64,000 nucleotides of DNA from Onchidella celtica (taxonomy: Eukaryota > Mollusca > Gastropoda > Systellommatophora > Onchidiidae): NCBI GenBank assembly GCA_963931925.1, contig OZ007579.1, forward strand, positions 49,913,619-49,977,618, written 5' to 3'. Position 1 is the stretch's first letter; each line of letters starts with the position of its first letter. The notes under the pieces are model-generated. The model was given only the letters and a program-made list of their open reading frames with translations. It made no database searches and had not been told where the DNA came from. Made by a program: the position numbers and the translations under genes. Positions 22,301 to 32,315 of the stretch are shown here, piece by piece.

Positions 22301-23238
22301 GTGTTTATGTTGGCCCCTGTGTCAATGATAAATCGCACGTCTTGATTGTTCACTTGGAGTAAAGCAGTGCATCCCTTGCTGTCCACTCCATTGATTTCAA
22401 CGTGTAAGAGGAATCCATCATCTGATTCTGACTCGCTGGTCTCCTGAACATTGCGAATTGATTTTGATCTTGAACGACATTGTGCTGCAACGTGATTTTT
22501 CTTCTTGCATTTGGAACATTCCTTTCCAAACGCTGGACATTTCAATTTCGATGCATCATGACTTCGACCGCAAAATTTACAGTTTGTGATCTGTGATGGG
22601 AGTGTAACTTTCTGCTTTCCACTGTATTTGCTTGTACCAGGTTTAGAATGCCTCTTCTTGGCATCTGATTGCACCCTATGTACTTCAGACGTTGCTGATG
22701 AATTCATTTCAGTCATCTGTTTCTGTGCCGCTTCCCCAGTTCTACAAATATCAATCGCTTTCTGTAGATTCAGATCTTGTGTCTGCAGCAGTTTTCTTCT
22801 GGTTGAGTCGTCTTTGATTCCTGTGACAATCCTGTCACGCAGTACACTTTCTTCTACCTGCCCATAGTTGCAAGTTTTCATCAGCTTTCTGAGTGCAGAT
22901 AAGAAGTCTTCGAATGTCTCCTCTTTTTGGCTACGCATGTTGAACATGTACCTTTCGTAGGTTTCATTTGTCTTGCCCTTGCAATATTGTTCAAATGCAT
23001 CTAAGATGTCTGTGATGGTTGGCTCCTCTACCATTTGGAACCCATCGTATACGTCCATTGCCTCCGACCCTATGACTGTAAACAACACAGCTCTCTGCCT
23101 GGCTAACGGTTCTGTGTCTAGATGTGCAGCTATCAAATAGTTCGACCAATCACGTCGAAAACGTTGCCAGTTGGCTTGCATGTTACCTGACTGTTCTAGT
23201 CTGGCTGGAATAGGTATCTGTTGCTTCGTTGCTGCCAT
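19339..23238 (-). CDS. Gag-Pol polyprotein of a Ty3/gypsy (Mag/K02A2.6-like) retrotransposon
   Basis: One uninterrupted frame of 1299 codons holds every retrotransposon domain in the usual gypsy order. Capsid-like gag is at 1 to about 200, and Cys/His knuckles with C-K-F-C and C-S-K-C-x4-H-x4-C at about 219-252. The protease has F-I-I-D-T-G-A near 304. RT has LPFGLKVSSEIF and VSDDILVYG near 573. RNase H has LQVDSSKGG near 729. The integrase has an HHCC finger about 936-969, then D near 999 (GIDFCE), D near 1053 (MITDCGPQF) and E near 1088 (GKAES). The protein would assemble a particle, reverse-transcribe the RNA from a tRNA-Leu primer and integrate the DNA. Gag and Pol share one frame without the common frameshift. 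The start methionine lies about 65 nt from the primer site. No env follows. Catalytic residues all look intact, so the copy is young; the second LTR was not found. Confidence 0.92.
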   Translation of the reverse strand: MAATKQQIPIPARLEQSGNMQANWQRFRRDWSNYLIAAHLDTEPLARQRAVLFTVIGSEAMDVYDGFQMVEEPTITDILDAFEQYCKGKTNETYERYMFNMRSQKEETFEDFLSALRKLMKTCNYGQVEESVLRDRIVTGIKDDSTRRKLLQTQDLNLQKAIDICRTGEAAQKQMTEMNSSATSEVHRVQSDAKKRHSKPGTSKYSGKQKVTLPSQITNCKFCGRSHDASKLKCPAFGKECSKCKKKNHVAAQCRSRSKSIRNVQETSESESDDGFLLHVEINGVDSKGCTALLQVNNQDVRFIIDTGANINTINKRYVRKEQMKPCKNSRLTMWNKSTTKPIGEVTLETTNPKSKESKMVTFIVVDNDLSCLLGINTIQEFYLVEVKTDHFISQVQSSASKPQSLGTATLTVDPNIKPRILPCRRIPIALQEKVKSKIDELTQRGILVPVTQPTEWVSQMTIVEKQNGNVRICIDPQPLNVALKREHYKLTTLDDILSDLHAAKCFSKLDVEEAYWHVGLDDRSSELTTMITPYGRMRWTRLPFGLKVSSEIFQQRITQALDGLPCCQNVSDDILVYGRGRTKEEAEMEHDTNLRKVQQRCKEKGIKLNEKKSVFKKEEIKFLGHLITVNGIKPDAEKVQAVREIPAPTDIKGVRRFCGMIHYLTKFIPNLSGTLDPTRALTKKDATFTWTTECQQAFVEAKELISKNTLLAFYDPTKELTLQVDSSKGGIGMALLQDGRPLEYASKSMTESQKKYAQIEKELLAVMVGLEKFDQYTYGRHVTVVNDHKPLKNILNKPLRQAPRRLQNMVTRLNRYNTEFHYVSGTQLKLADTLSRAYKVKDHEKDSMEEGGVNHIDIRDALLEQIRRETKKDLVLQEMKQYVLEGWPDRNATLNELEPYHSVNESIGYQDGPLSKGERVIIPKTMRQQIKERLHDAHQDYDSMVRRARAAVFWPGINAELKQMADNCETCQIFKPANTREPLRQHGEGNTPWEKIGIDFCELEGRQYMVIVDYYSNFIEVEHMQKTTASQTIIRLKSQFARHGIPRMMITDCGPQFTAEQFQNFAIEWEIEHKRSSPHHHQPNGKAESAVKAIKRLMKKTKHAKGDIYKALLELRNTPRQDTGISPAEMLFQRSTRALVPKQNLNTHSTENTETRRKKRRYTIKNYYNKTDRKLPTLTKGQSVYFLLFFNNKENTWRRGIIVAIEEEGKSAKILSNGTTYTRNRIHINPDVGTPQSQMTPPVEDGELIDKSVPSTNPGPSKKSQSTGPQQEQQQCDLGNSSWSQAEFNCHLPAKFKA

Positions 23239-23303
23239 GATTCTTGATAGATCTAGATTAGTTGACTTGAAGTCAACTGTTTCTTGTGTGAGTGTGAGAG
23301 TTT

Positions 23304-23321
23304 ATCCCACCGCTGCCACCA
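23304..23321 (-). promoter_or_regulatory. Primer-binding site for tRNA-Leu
   Basis: On the minus strand TGGTGGCAGCGGTGGGAT lies directly after an LTR end (...CAACA). It is an 18-nt perfect complement of the 3' end, including CCA, of the animal tRNA-Leu whose acceptor ends CACCGCTGCCA (from memory of tRNA-Leu-AAG). It primes minus-strand DNA for the gypsy element whose gag starts at 23238. Confidence 0.8.
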
Positions 23322-23520
23322 TGTTGATTCGTGATTTCAGAATGTTTATTTCCCTTAGTTGCATGCCAGATATGATGTTACCACAGTATGCCAAATACAT
23401 ATATAATAGTATGCCAAATAGTAACATGATTATTGTAATCTCAACAATGATAACTACAAAAACATGGATATTATTGGAGTATGACTGTACTTGTATGTCA
23501 CTTTCACTTTAAGAGGTTGG
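23322..23520 (-). repeat. 5' LTR (partial) of gypsy copy 1
   Basis: The LTR must end at 23322, next to the primer site. On + it begins TGTTGATTCGTGATTTC, consistent with TG...CA ends. The outer end is not defined because no second copy is visible left of 19339 to compare. The portion 23445-23520 recurs at 12096-12180. Confidence 0.5.
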
Positions 23521-23666
23521 TAAGCTCTAGCTCCTGACACACCAATACAACATTAAAATTATGCCATATAGTTTTTCATTTTTAAAACTACTAGCTTTTA
23601 AATCTGACCAGTCTGACAGCAAATTCTGACAGGCCTCTCAAAAAGGCAAATGACAATGGCCTTAGA

Positions 23667-24200
23667 TAAGATAAGATAATATAAGATAAGATAAGGTAAG
23701 ATAAGATACATTTTTTTCGCCCTTGTACAAGGAAATTTGTTTTTATCATTGAATACATAACAATACAGTTACAGAAACAAAAATTATGATATATATGGCG
23801 CACACACACATATATACACACCCACTAATAAATAAACAAAATTAACAGTGCACACAATATGCTTCCGTTACTAAAAGACACTGACCTGACACGGAAGACA
23901 GGATTCAACTGTACACAGATTACGATCACGATGACGGCATTATTGTAACATCCTAGTTGATGATGGAATAAACGATTTAAAGTAGCGCTCAGTTTTAGTT
24001 TTCTTTGACAACAGCCTTAAAGTTCTTACAGTGACTATTCCACTCGGGACCACCATCTGTAGAAATTTTAAAAGAGGACCCCTAAATTCAGAAATTTCAG
24101 ACCCATCAGTCTGAATCTTTCCAGCCCTGTTGACGGTACCTAGAACTGCATGTAAAAAAACAAAATTCGGATACCCGGACACCTGCCAGCCCTGCGGCCG
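23667..24200 (-). pseudogene. 3' end of a Rex1-like LINE with (TCTTA)n tail
   Basis: The minus-strand frame 24182-23940 ends with the post-RT tail typical of Rex1/Babar LINEs: a V-V-P-S-G motif, a basic stretch, then FKSFIPSSTRML. A 3' UTR follows, ending with a TTTCCTTGTACAAGG-like palindrome and a (TCTTA)n array at 23667-23705. The UTR and tail recur in opposite orientation at 41640-41902, which confirms it is a repeat family. The copy is 5'-truncated and has no RT core. Confidence 0.6.
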
Positions 24201-25246
24201 TCAAATAAAACAGACGGTCGACTATAGGAAACGAATAAAGTGGGAGAGAACTGCTTTAATAGTCTTTGTCATGAGTCAAGTGTTATTAGATCTCACGCAG
24301 AGCCGTGAGTTGTTGTTTTTTTACCATGGCCATGAGAAATTGGCTGGTGGCCTTGAGCGGTCCTCGCGAATCATTGTTGGTGAGTAAGAAATTGCAAAGT
24401 TAAACTGTTAGATTCACGCTTTTGGGTTTTGGGTGTTCGTGATTAGAAGTAAGGCAGTGAGGGTGAGATACGGTGGGGATGTTTGACATTGTTAAGTATG
24501 ACTGGACAAGTTTGGCACGTTAACTGGCTGGTAGAATAGTGCAGACGTATTCCTACATTCAAAATGGTGGGATTTTTCGGCCAATGCGATTGCTGAACTA
24601 ATTTTGCCAGCGGATTAACCCTGCTGGGTATTTGGCCATATGAAAGATCGTGTAACGCTGAAATTCAGGGAATACAGACGAGCAGAAGCATCGTGCCGTG
24701 ACGTATCACGGTTGGCCAGTACCTGAACTGAGTGGCACGAAGACTAGTCCTTTGTCATCGGACTGAAGGAGCCTAGAGAGAGAAAGCTCATAGAAAGAAA
24801 GGTTTTGGTTGGACTGACCTTAAGAGTCCACGCTGCGCTCTTCTGATGTTCGCGCCTAATAGCTAGGCGTGACCAACGGTAACTCATCTTTTCACTAGAA
24901 ATTGATAGAAGTTCAGAGATAGGGAGGAAACCCACAGCCTCGTAGGAAGTCTGAGAAGTCCACAGCTTGGACTCGACGAACGAGTGTATTGTTAGCTTGT
25001 GTCTCATTACGGGACGAGCTCACTGATAATTGATATGAATGTTAGAGTCATTAGCTGGATAGAATTATATGTACAAGCTTCTTAATACCTGCTAGCCGAA
25101 ATCGTGCTTCTGTAGACTTTGAATGTACTGGGCTTTCCTAGCATTCAGTGTACCTTGAGAACCCATATTATTTCTGGAGAGTTTGTTTGGCGACTGGCCA
25201 GTGGCGACTCAACTACTATATAGATTGATATTTTATTTTTCTTATA
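24201..25246. other. Non-coding stretch, nothing recognised
   Basis: About 1 kb between the Rex1-like fragment and LINE copy A. The open frames (up to 87 codons) have no family features. It may include remains of older LTRs, but I could not define any. Confidence 0.4.
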
Positions 25247-25398
25247 ATATAATAATAATAATAATAGTTCGTCCATCAGGTATGATGATGACCTTAACAA
25301 CACCAGAGGAATAAAGAACAGAAATTGTTGAGAATTTCAACACATGGACAATAAAGAGAACTAAAGGACACAGAGGACAGAATGGAAAGACTGTTCTT

Positions 25399-26153
25399 TT
25401 ATGACTTATGGCTTCTCATGTGACTAATAAGTCCTATTTTTGCCCTGCAGACCCTTCCGCATAAATGACAAGAGTGCTCCGTTGGTTCAGTACCACTGGG
25501 CCTTTTCTTGCGCCGTTCTCTTTTTTTGATAGCCTGCTGGACTCTGTCAACTTCCCATGCTTTGCTGCCTCTGGTAAGGGCCGCCCTCCAATTTGCACGA
25601 TCAAGCGAGAGCTTTTCCCACTCACTCACATCAATGGCAAAGGCCTTCAGTGATTGCTTGAGAGTGTCTTTGTAACGTCTCTTTGGGGCCCCAACATCCT
25701 CGTTCCATTGGAGAGCTCAGAGAAGAAGATTTGCTTAGGGAGTCTGGAGTCGGGCATTCTGACAACATGTCCTGCCCAACGTAGCTGCATTTTTTTCAGG
25801 TGGCAGAAGATGCTCAATTCCTTGGCACGATTGAGGACCTCAGTGTCTGGAATTTTATCCTGCCATTTGATCTTTAGGATCTTTCTAAGGCAGGCCAGAT
25901 GAAAGTGATTTAGCTTTCTGGCATGCGATTGGTACACTGTCCAGGTTTCAGCCCCATAGAGTAGGGTGGGAAGGACCACCACAGCATTGTACACTTTCAG
26001 ATTAGTGTCTGTGCGAATGCCGGCGACATCCCATACTCTCTTTCGAAGCCTGCCAAATGCAGAGCTGGCTTTGCTGATTCTTGAGAGAATTTCAGTATCA
26101 ACACGAGCCGCGGAAGACAGTGTACTGCCAAGATAGGTGAAGTTCTCCGACAC
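25399..26153 (-). pseudogene. LINE A pol: C-terminus with C2H2 finger, frameshifted
   Basis: Continues copy A after its first frameshift. 26153-25647 reads the RT thumb and linker (FTYLGSTLSS, LRWAGHVVRMPDSRLPKQ). A 1-nt deletion near 25690 in the 'AATGGAACGAGG' stretch shifts it again. 25629-25399 reads the end, with a finger C-x2-C...H-x3-H in HLCGRVCRAKIGLISHMRSH. Copy B has all of this in one frame, so the breaks are private to A. Confidence 0.8.
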
Positions 26154-26166
26154 CTTCAGAAGACTG

Positions 26167-28626
26167 TCATGGACTTTGATCTGGGGTCACAGGATACTTG
26201 TCGTCTGGAGTAGGCTGATGGAGCACTTCCGTCTTCTTCGTGCTTATTGTGAGGCCAAAGTTGTCACAGGCACTAGAGAACTTATCAACACAGTTTTGCA
26301 TGCTATCCTCATCGTGTGCCAGAAGTGCACAATCATCAGCCAATAGTAGGTCACAGACTTGATTACTTTTGGTTTTGGTTTTTGCCTGAAGTCTCCTGAG
26401 GTTGAATAGACTGCCATCAGTTCGGTACTTGATGCTTACCCCTTGAGGAGGAGAGCTAAAGGCTTCTTGTAGCATTGCAGAGAACATGATGCTGAACAGA
26501 GTTGGGGCTAAGACACAACCCTGTTTTACCCCATTTGTGATAGCAAAGGGCTCTGAAACACTGCCGTTGCTTTTGACTGCAGCTTGCATGCCATCATGAA
26601 ACTGGCGCACTATTGTGATGAATTCGGGTGGACACCCAAACTTCGCCAAGATTTTCCAGAGGCCTTCACGACACACTGTGTCAAATGCTTTTGTGAGGTC
26701 AACAAATGTGATATACATCGCTTTATTTTGTTCCATGCATTTTTCCTGAATCTGTCTGGCAGCAAAAATCATATCCGCCGTTCCCCTCTCTTTACGAAAG
26801 CCACATTGGCTCTCGGGAAGCAAGTCATTTGACGAGAGGTGATCAAGAAGGCGATTCAGAAGCATTCTTGCCAATATTTTGCCAGCAATTGAAAGTAGAG
26901 AGATTCCCCGATGGTTGTCACAGACTTGGCTGTCCCCTTTGTTTTCGTACAGATGGATGATTGAAGCATCTTTGAAGTCCTGTGGCAGCTTCCCTGCTTT
27001 CAACATATGATTGAACAACTCGGTCAACCTTTCAATAAGCTTTTCTCCACCGAAGGCATACACCTCAGCAGGAATTGAATCCACGCCTGGTGATTTGTTA
27101 AAGGACATCTGATTTGTGGCAGTTCGGGTCTCATTTGCTGTGAATGGCTTGGCAAGAGCTGCATTAATAGGAGTCTGAGGGAGGCGGTCAATGGACTCAG
27201 TATTTATATTTGATGGCCGATTTAGCACACCTCCGAAATGTTCTGCCCAAGGCTGAATAATGGCATTCAATTCAACAATGCGTGTTGAACCATCTGACGC
27301 AAGAAGTGGCGTAGTGCCAGAGCGGGATGGTCCAAACACAGCTCGGAGGCTCTCAAAGAACTTTCTAGTGTTGTTTGTGTCGGCATATTTCTGAGTTTCT
27401 CTTACTCGCTCTTCAAGCCAGTCATTTTTCATTTTCCTCAGCTTCTTCTGGAGTACACCCTTACATGCACGCAGTGCATCAGCTTTTGCTGTGGAAGAGG
27501 GGTCACTGCAGTGAGCTTGGATGAGACTATTTTTTTCTTTGATGAGCACTTTGATTTCATTATCATTATCATTGAACCAGTCCTGGTGCTTGCGGACAGG
27601 AAAACCAACTGTGCTGCTGGCGCAAGAGTGTACAGTCGTATTTAGGTCAGTCCAGCTTTGTTCAATGTTCTCAGGGTCAAAAGTCACGCAATCCAATTTT
27701 GAGGAGAGTTCTGATGAGAGCTCGCTCTGTTTCTCAGCTGAGCAGAGTTTTGAAACATTTAGGCGTTTAGGTGGCGCTTTCCCTTGAGGGCGTCTATTGC
27801 GCCTCAATGTTAGTCTGAGCTTGCAAACAATGAGTCTGTGGTCAGTTCCACACTCGGCACCACGCATCGCCTTTGTTACAAGGACATCCTTTCTGTCAGT
27901 CTTCCTCACAATGACATAGTCTATGAGATGCCAATGCTTTGAGCGGGGATGCATCCATGACGTTCTGTTTCTCACGGGGAGACTAAAATTTGTGTTGGTA
28001 ATGAACAGGCCAAATTCAGCGCACAAAGTAAGTAAGCGCAACCCATTGTTATTGCATGAACCAACTCCATGAGGGCCCAAAACATGTGGCCACGCTGAGA
28101 TTTCGGAGCCAACCCTAGCATTGAAGTCCCCCAAGAGAATCAGCTTATCAGCTGCCGGGACAGAGCATATGACAGATTCTAGATCAGAATAGAACTTGTC
28201 TTTGGCTTCATCTGGGTTTGTCATGGTGGGCGCATATGCGCTAATGAGGGTGGCTGACTGGCTTTTCCCAAGTGGGATCCTGAGTGTCATTAGCCTGTCA
28301 TTTATTCCAATTGGCATGGACTGCAAGTTTCTGACAAGGTCATTTTTAATTGCAAACCCAACACCATGCTGTCTCGGTTCGACTGCACCCTTGCCTTTCC
28401 AGAAGAAGGTGTATCCACCACTGAGCTCTTTGAGTTGGCCACTATCAGGGAGTCTGGTCTCACTGAGTGCCACTATGTCCAGGTTGTACCTGCTGAGCTC
28501 AATCTCAATAAGTGCAGTGCGTCTTTCCGGGTTGTTTGAGTTGTCCTGTAGTGTGCGTATATTCCAGGCTCCTAGCCTGAGTAAGCTGAATTTCTTTTTG
28601 TTTCGACCGCTAAAAGGGATCCCCAC
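26167..28626 (-). pseudogene. LINE A pol: endonuclease and RT (819 codons)
   Basis: This frame carries the N-terminal endonuclease with LRLGAWNIRT, LLGDFNARVG and the catalytic-end motif TDHRLIVCKL. After a charged linker the RT follows with NKSPGVDSIPAEV, KDASIIHLYENKGD, FVDLTKAFDTV, GVKQGCVLAPTLF and LLADDCALLAH (the ADD catalytic pair). It ends abruptly after the YPVTPDQ segment because 2 nt are missing relative to copy B at about 26165, shifting the frame. The continuation is annotated separately at 25399-26153. The enzyme would nick genomic DNA and prime reverse transcription from the nick. Confidence 0.85.
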
Positions 28627-28643
28627 TGGTCGCGGTATACCAG

Positions 28644-29243
28644 TCAGGGTGATGTGAAGTGGGCTTTCTTTAGGGCACCTTTTCTAGCCCCTTCCTCATC
28701 TGAGGTGAGCAGTGCTATCCTTAAATAAGGCTGCTCAGCTACTGTGGGTGTTGCCTCCCCACGCCTCCACTTCAATCGACGATGAAGCGACCATAGCCCA
28801 CAGCCACCAACGTGTAGGTCTGTGCTAACAGCTTCCAGTCTATCCAAACCTGCTGCCACCGCACTCGCCCATCGCCGTTGGAATTTTGAGAGGAAAGAAG
28901 ACGAGACAAAGATGAAAGAAGACGAGGTGAGTGTTAAGACTGGCGCAAAGAATTTGTTTTTAGTGAGAAAGAGCTGCGCAAACATCAGACTCACTGTCTC
29001 GCCTGGACACAACTTATCCAAGTGGCAAGACAGGGTCAAGACGGCTGGAAATGTATCCAGGTGCAGGAGGATGCCAGAGGGACAGTCATATTGCCTGACC
29101 GGCTGCCTGTAGGCTACTCCACAGCCTCGCAGTCCACACTGACTAGGGTGAAAGACCCAAACCAAAGAACACCAATACTGGTGGATGCTCTGTGTCACGA
29201 TATCCAGGCCAGAGTGACGGTATATTGCCATCTGCCCTATCAA
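28644..29243 (-). other. Sense frame in the 5' region of LINE A (199 codons), possible ORF1
   Basis: Upstream of pol, copy A has one uninterrupted 199-codon sense frame ending 18 nt before the pol frame. Copy B has the same frame split at about 44991. The predicted protein has no nucleic-acid-binding motif, and an antisense frame over the same DNA looks at least as protein-like (rich in K/E/D). I cannot decide whether either is translated. Confidence 0.3.
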
Positions 29244-29472
29244 TCAACCACTGGCCTGCTGCCGCCAGCTTCGAAGCTGCGTCCGGGAAGTTTGCTCAAT
29301 TCTTCGTCTGTGATTTAGGCAAACAAGCCTATGACCACACCGCTACCGGGGGCCAATATGAAGGACTCAAGTACTGAGGGTCACATTGTGCCCTAGCATG
29401 TGGCCGTTGGGTTAGATGAAACCTCCTCCGCCCTGGCCGTTTGCACCGACAGGTGCACGCCCAATGATACCA

Positions 29473-29686
29473 TTCTTATAATATACCATGTGGATATTGA
29501 GTGCAGTACAATTGATAGAAATATAGTCACATAACTATGCTACATTAAGTTAATAAGTGGAAGCTTTGTTTTTTTTGGCTATACTCTTGTTATTTAATAA
29601 TTTCTTGTGTGTTTGTCTCCGAGTGTGAGTTAGCTGCCTCTCGTTCAGTCACTACATCTCCAAAAACATTAAATCTGCTCGTGAGA
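29473..29686 (-). repeat. Partial LTR 'X'-like segment flanking LINE A
   Basis: Reverse-complemented it starts TCACGAGCAGA, then GACTGAACGAGAGGCAGCT, AACTCACACTCGGA and CACACAAGAAA, matching the start of the segment at 44060-44391 and more weakly that of the solo LTR at 3964. It ends at the LINE A 5' boundary. The far half is not recognised. Confidence 0.45.
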
Positions 29687-30005
29687 GTCTTACTTTTAAA
29701 ACAGGCTCCAAAGGAATACAGTCAGCTGGTGAATTTATATTAGGTGTATGGATGGATCCAACCCCTGCAAAAGACAATGGTTACTACACATGATTCTCTC
29801 CCTCCTCTCTAAATTCCAGCCGCTCCGTTTTCCACGTTCTGCAATTCTTTTCGCGCCTACCAACACAGAAGACAATACAGATGACGAGACAAAGACAACG
29901 AGAAAGAGGAAACATTGAACATCAAGAGTAGGAGGTCAAGAGCAACAGGCAAATGAGCACGACAAGACAAAGAGCTGATCCTCCTATTACATCTGTAAAC
30001 TCATT

Positions 30006-30740
30006 TGGATAAAAACTTACTCGAGTTGTTGCATCACCAAGAAAGACTTGAGTTGGAACCTCGAACACGCCAGTCTAAGCCAGAATCATTATAGGCAGAG
30101 CTTAAGTACTAGTTGTCTGTGCTGGGGTGTCAACTGATATCCTTAAAAACAAGAACTGAAAGTGACAGCTTGCAAATTGGATATCGATCACAATCTGTCT
30201 TCTTAGAAGACTTACTCAATCATGTTTCACACTGAATGACATTAGTGTAAGCCACTGAATAAACTAAGTGCATTTATTAGTTTAATATTTATTTAACAAA
30301 GAAAGAAAAATCTAAAGAGAATAGATCTCGTACAAACATTCACGGACATTTTTTGATAAGCTTTTTTGTTGCTCACATGGTGACTTTCTTCGGATAATTT
30401 CGCCCTTGCAAAAGTATATACTTTCTAATGTTTGTTGGACTTCTTGAAAAGGAATGACTTATCAAAGGAATGACATTCAATACCACATCAAAGGAGGAAC
30501 TCCCAATTAATGCACAAAATATCTGAAATGAGTGTCAAATCGAAAGATTGATAGAACACAGTAAAGCCAAAAAACGCATTTGATATGGGCCCAATGACAG
30601 TTTGGTATTTCATCAAGCAGGAAAGTGGGTTAAAGTCAACAAGACCAAAGACTGCTGACGTGTAAAACGGTGGTGCAACATTTTGTTTTATTGTTCGGTT
30701 TGGATTGTGGGAATTTATTATATATTAAAATACATTTGCT
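30006..30740 (+). repeat. Dispersed repeat 'Y', copy 2, with an empty TTAA site
   Basis: This is collinear with 12208-12304 plus 13428-13870. At 30102-30105 it carries a single TTAA exactly where copy 1 holds the 1123-bp piggyBac-like insert. No coding frame. Confidence 0.75.
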
Positions 30741-31194
30741 TCAAATGTTGAAGAGGCAATAATTGTATATATTATGGAGTTCCCACCTCTGTGTTCGATC
30801 AAGTTGATCAGACATTTTTATCAGTATTAGACCTCCTATGGCTATGATTATTAAGTTTTTTTTTTTTTTTGGTTCCTCTCAGAATATGCCCGCATGCTGC
30901 ACTGCAAACAAAAACACCAGCGTGTCCTTCAAAGTTGTACAGTAGACTTGTAGTTAAGTTTTCGACGTTGTTTTGATTACAACAAGCAGTGGCGGATCTA
31001 CTATGAACATAACGAAGCTTGCACTTATGCTTCAAGAACCCTAATCCCAGAGGGGTCCTGGCAGACCACTTTTTTTAACGACTGAATCTTGTACTTTGCC
31101 CCATTGTTGGCAGTTTGCGAAGGGGCCCCCATAACAGTTAAAGCCACCAGTGATTACCATGAAACTGTTCATAAACAAAGGGGACAGTATTCAG

Positions 31195-32310
31195 TGTCAC
31201 GAGTGGAGTGAGTGCAATTAAGGGGATTGCTACAGAGCGGGTGTAGAGTAAGAAGGGCTCACAGTAGACAGCAAGTTAAGCGTGCTGTTGTGAGTAGTGG
31301 GGGAGGTCTGAATGAGGCGAAAGCGCGGTATTACTATCACTGCAAGTTAGAAGGTCCTACGGAGCGGACCTGTGATAAGAGCCCATCGGGCGGACATAAA
31401 GGGAGCAGTCGAGAAGACTAGTGAGAAAGTCTTTCCAGTAATGACTGGTATGTAGAACGTTGATTGATTATTATGATTGATGTATTATATTATATTCGTC
31501 TATTACCATGATGTGAATAAGTATATGTGAGGAATGTGGAAGCCCTTGATATTGGATATAGCAATGTGCGCCACGAGCGATAGATGAAAGTGAGTTCATG
31601 GATTTGTAGCGCGAGTGAGTAGTGTGTACTCCGATGGAGGTGTGTTACCGTAAGATGTGTGGTGAGTGAAAGGTGAACTAGTGTGTGTACGCTTCATGGA
31701 TTGTAAGGAGAGGTGGAGTGAATAGAAATGGTAGGGTATTATACCAATGTAATGTTATTCTTGTAGGTGTCGGGGACGGGCCGAAGAGCCACCTCGATGA
31801 GCACAAGTGATAGGCCAGCATAGGGCCGGAGGCCATACATAGGCCAGAAGTGAGACTGTCGGGGCAGGACAGTAGAGGCACATAAAGTCGTGGCAGTCGG
31901 GCCACGGACAGGGACGTAGATATGAGAGTGAATGAGATACTATATTATTGCCATGATGATGGGCGAGTGAACTGATAAGTTGTATGGCAATAGGAAGGTG
32001 ATGTTGAGAGACTGCGGTGCCAGTGAATCATTAATGTACTATTAAGACCCTGAGGGGAGAGGCTGAGGCCGAAGTGCCTTTAGGAGTAACTACCGGATTG
32101 TGGATCCGAGGGAGAGTGTGTGTGAGAATAAGGCCGTTGTACGGCAGTTCATTTCAATAATATAATGTATGTAATTGCGCTATTATATGTATAATCAGGT
32201 TTAATAAATGTGTGAGTCTGATGGGTTGTTTTGTTAAGTGTTAAACTTGGTTGTTCGTGATTGTCGTCCTGTCATAAACTATTACATCTCCCAGTCTGGG
32301 ATTTGTGACA
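31195..32310 (+). mobile_element. Solo LTR of the Gmr1-like gypsy family
   Basis: It starts TGTCACGAGTGGAGTGAG and ends CTGGGATTTGTGACA, flanked by TTCAG on both sides (31190-31194 and 32311-32315). It is the reverse orientation of the LTRs at 48956, 58836 and 62335 (shared CATCTCCCAGTCTGGGAT, GTTCGTGATTGTCGTCCTGT, TCGGGG..GGGCCGA and the AATAAATGTGTGAGTCTGATG poly(A)-signal region). In this orientation the AATAAA at about 32204 would serve as the LTR poly(A) signal. At 1116 bp it is somewhat shorter than the others and clearly more diverged, so older. No internal region remains. Confidence 0.9.
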
Positions 32311-32315
32311 TTCAG

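Larger units (their letters stand above)
25247..29471 (-). mobile_element. LINE copy A ('craniofacial development protein 2'-like endonuclease-RT)
   Basis: About 4.2 kb, starting at 29471 with TGGGCGTGCACCTGTCGG and ending with an (ATT)n tail at 25247-25266. It is a near-identical sibling of copy B (44392-48624), alignable end to end with only a few percent difference. Layout: roughly 800-bp 5' region, then a single pol ORF with APE endonuclease, RT and a C-terminal C2H2 finger. The endonuclease of this group is often annotated in databases as craniofacial development protein 2. RTE-like is my best guess at the clade; a tree would be needed. Copy A is broken by at least two frameshifts. Confidence 0.85.

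Noticed and set aside
20904..23512. Several plus-strand frames of 60-115 codons
   Set aside because: Shadows of the intact minus-strand gag-pol.
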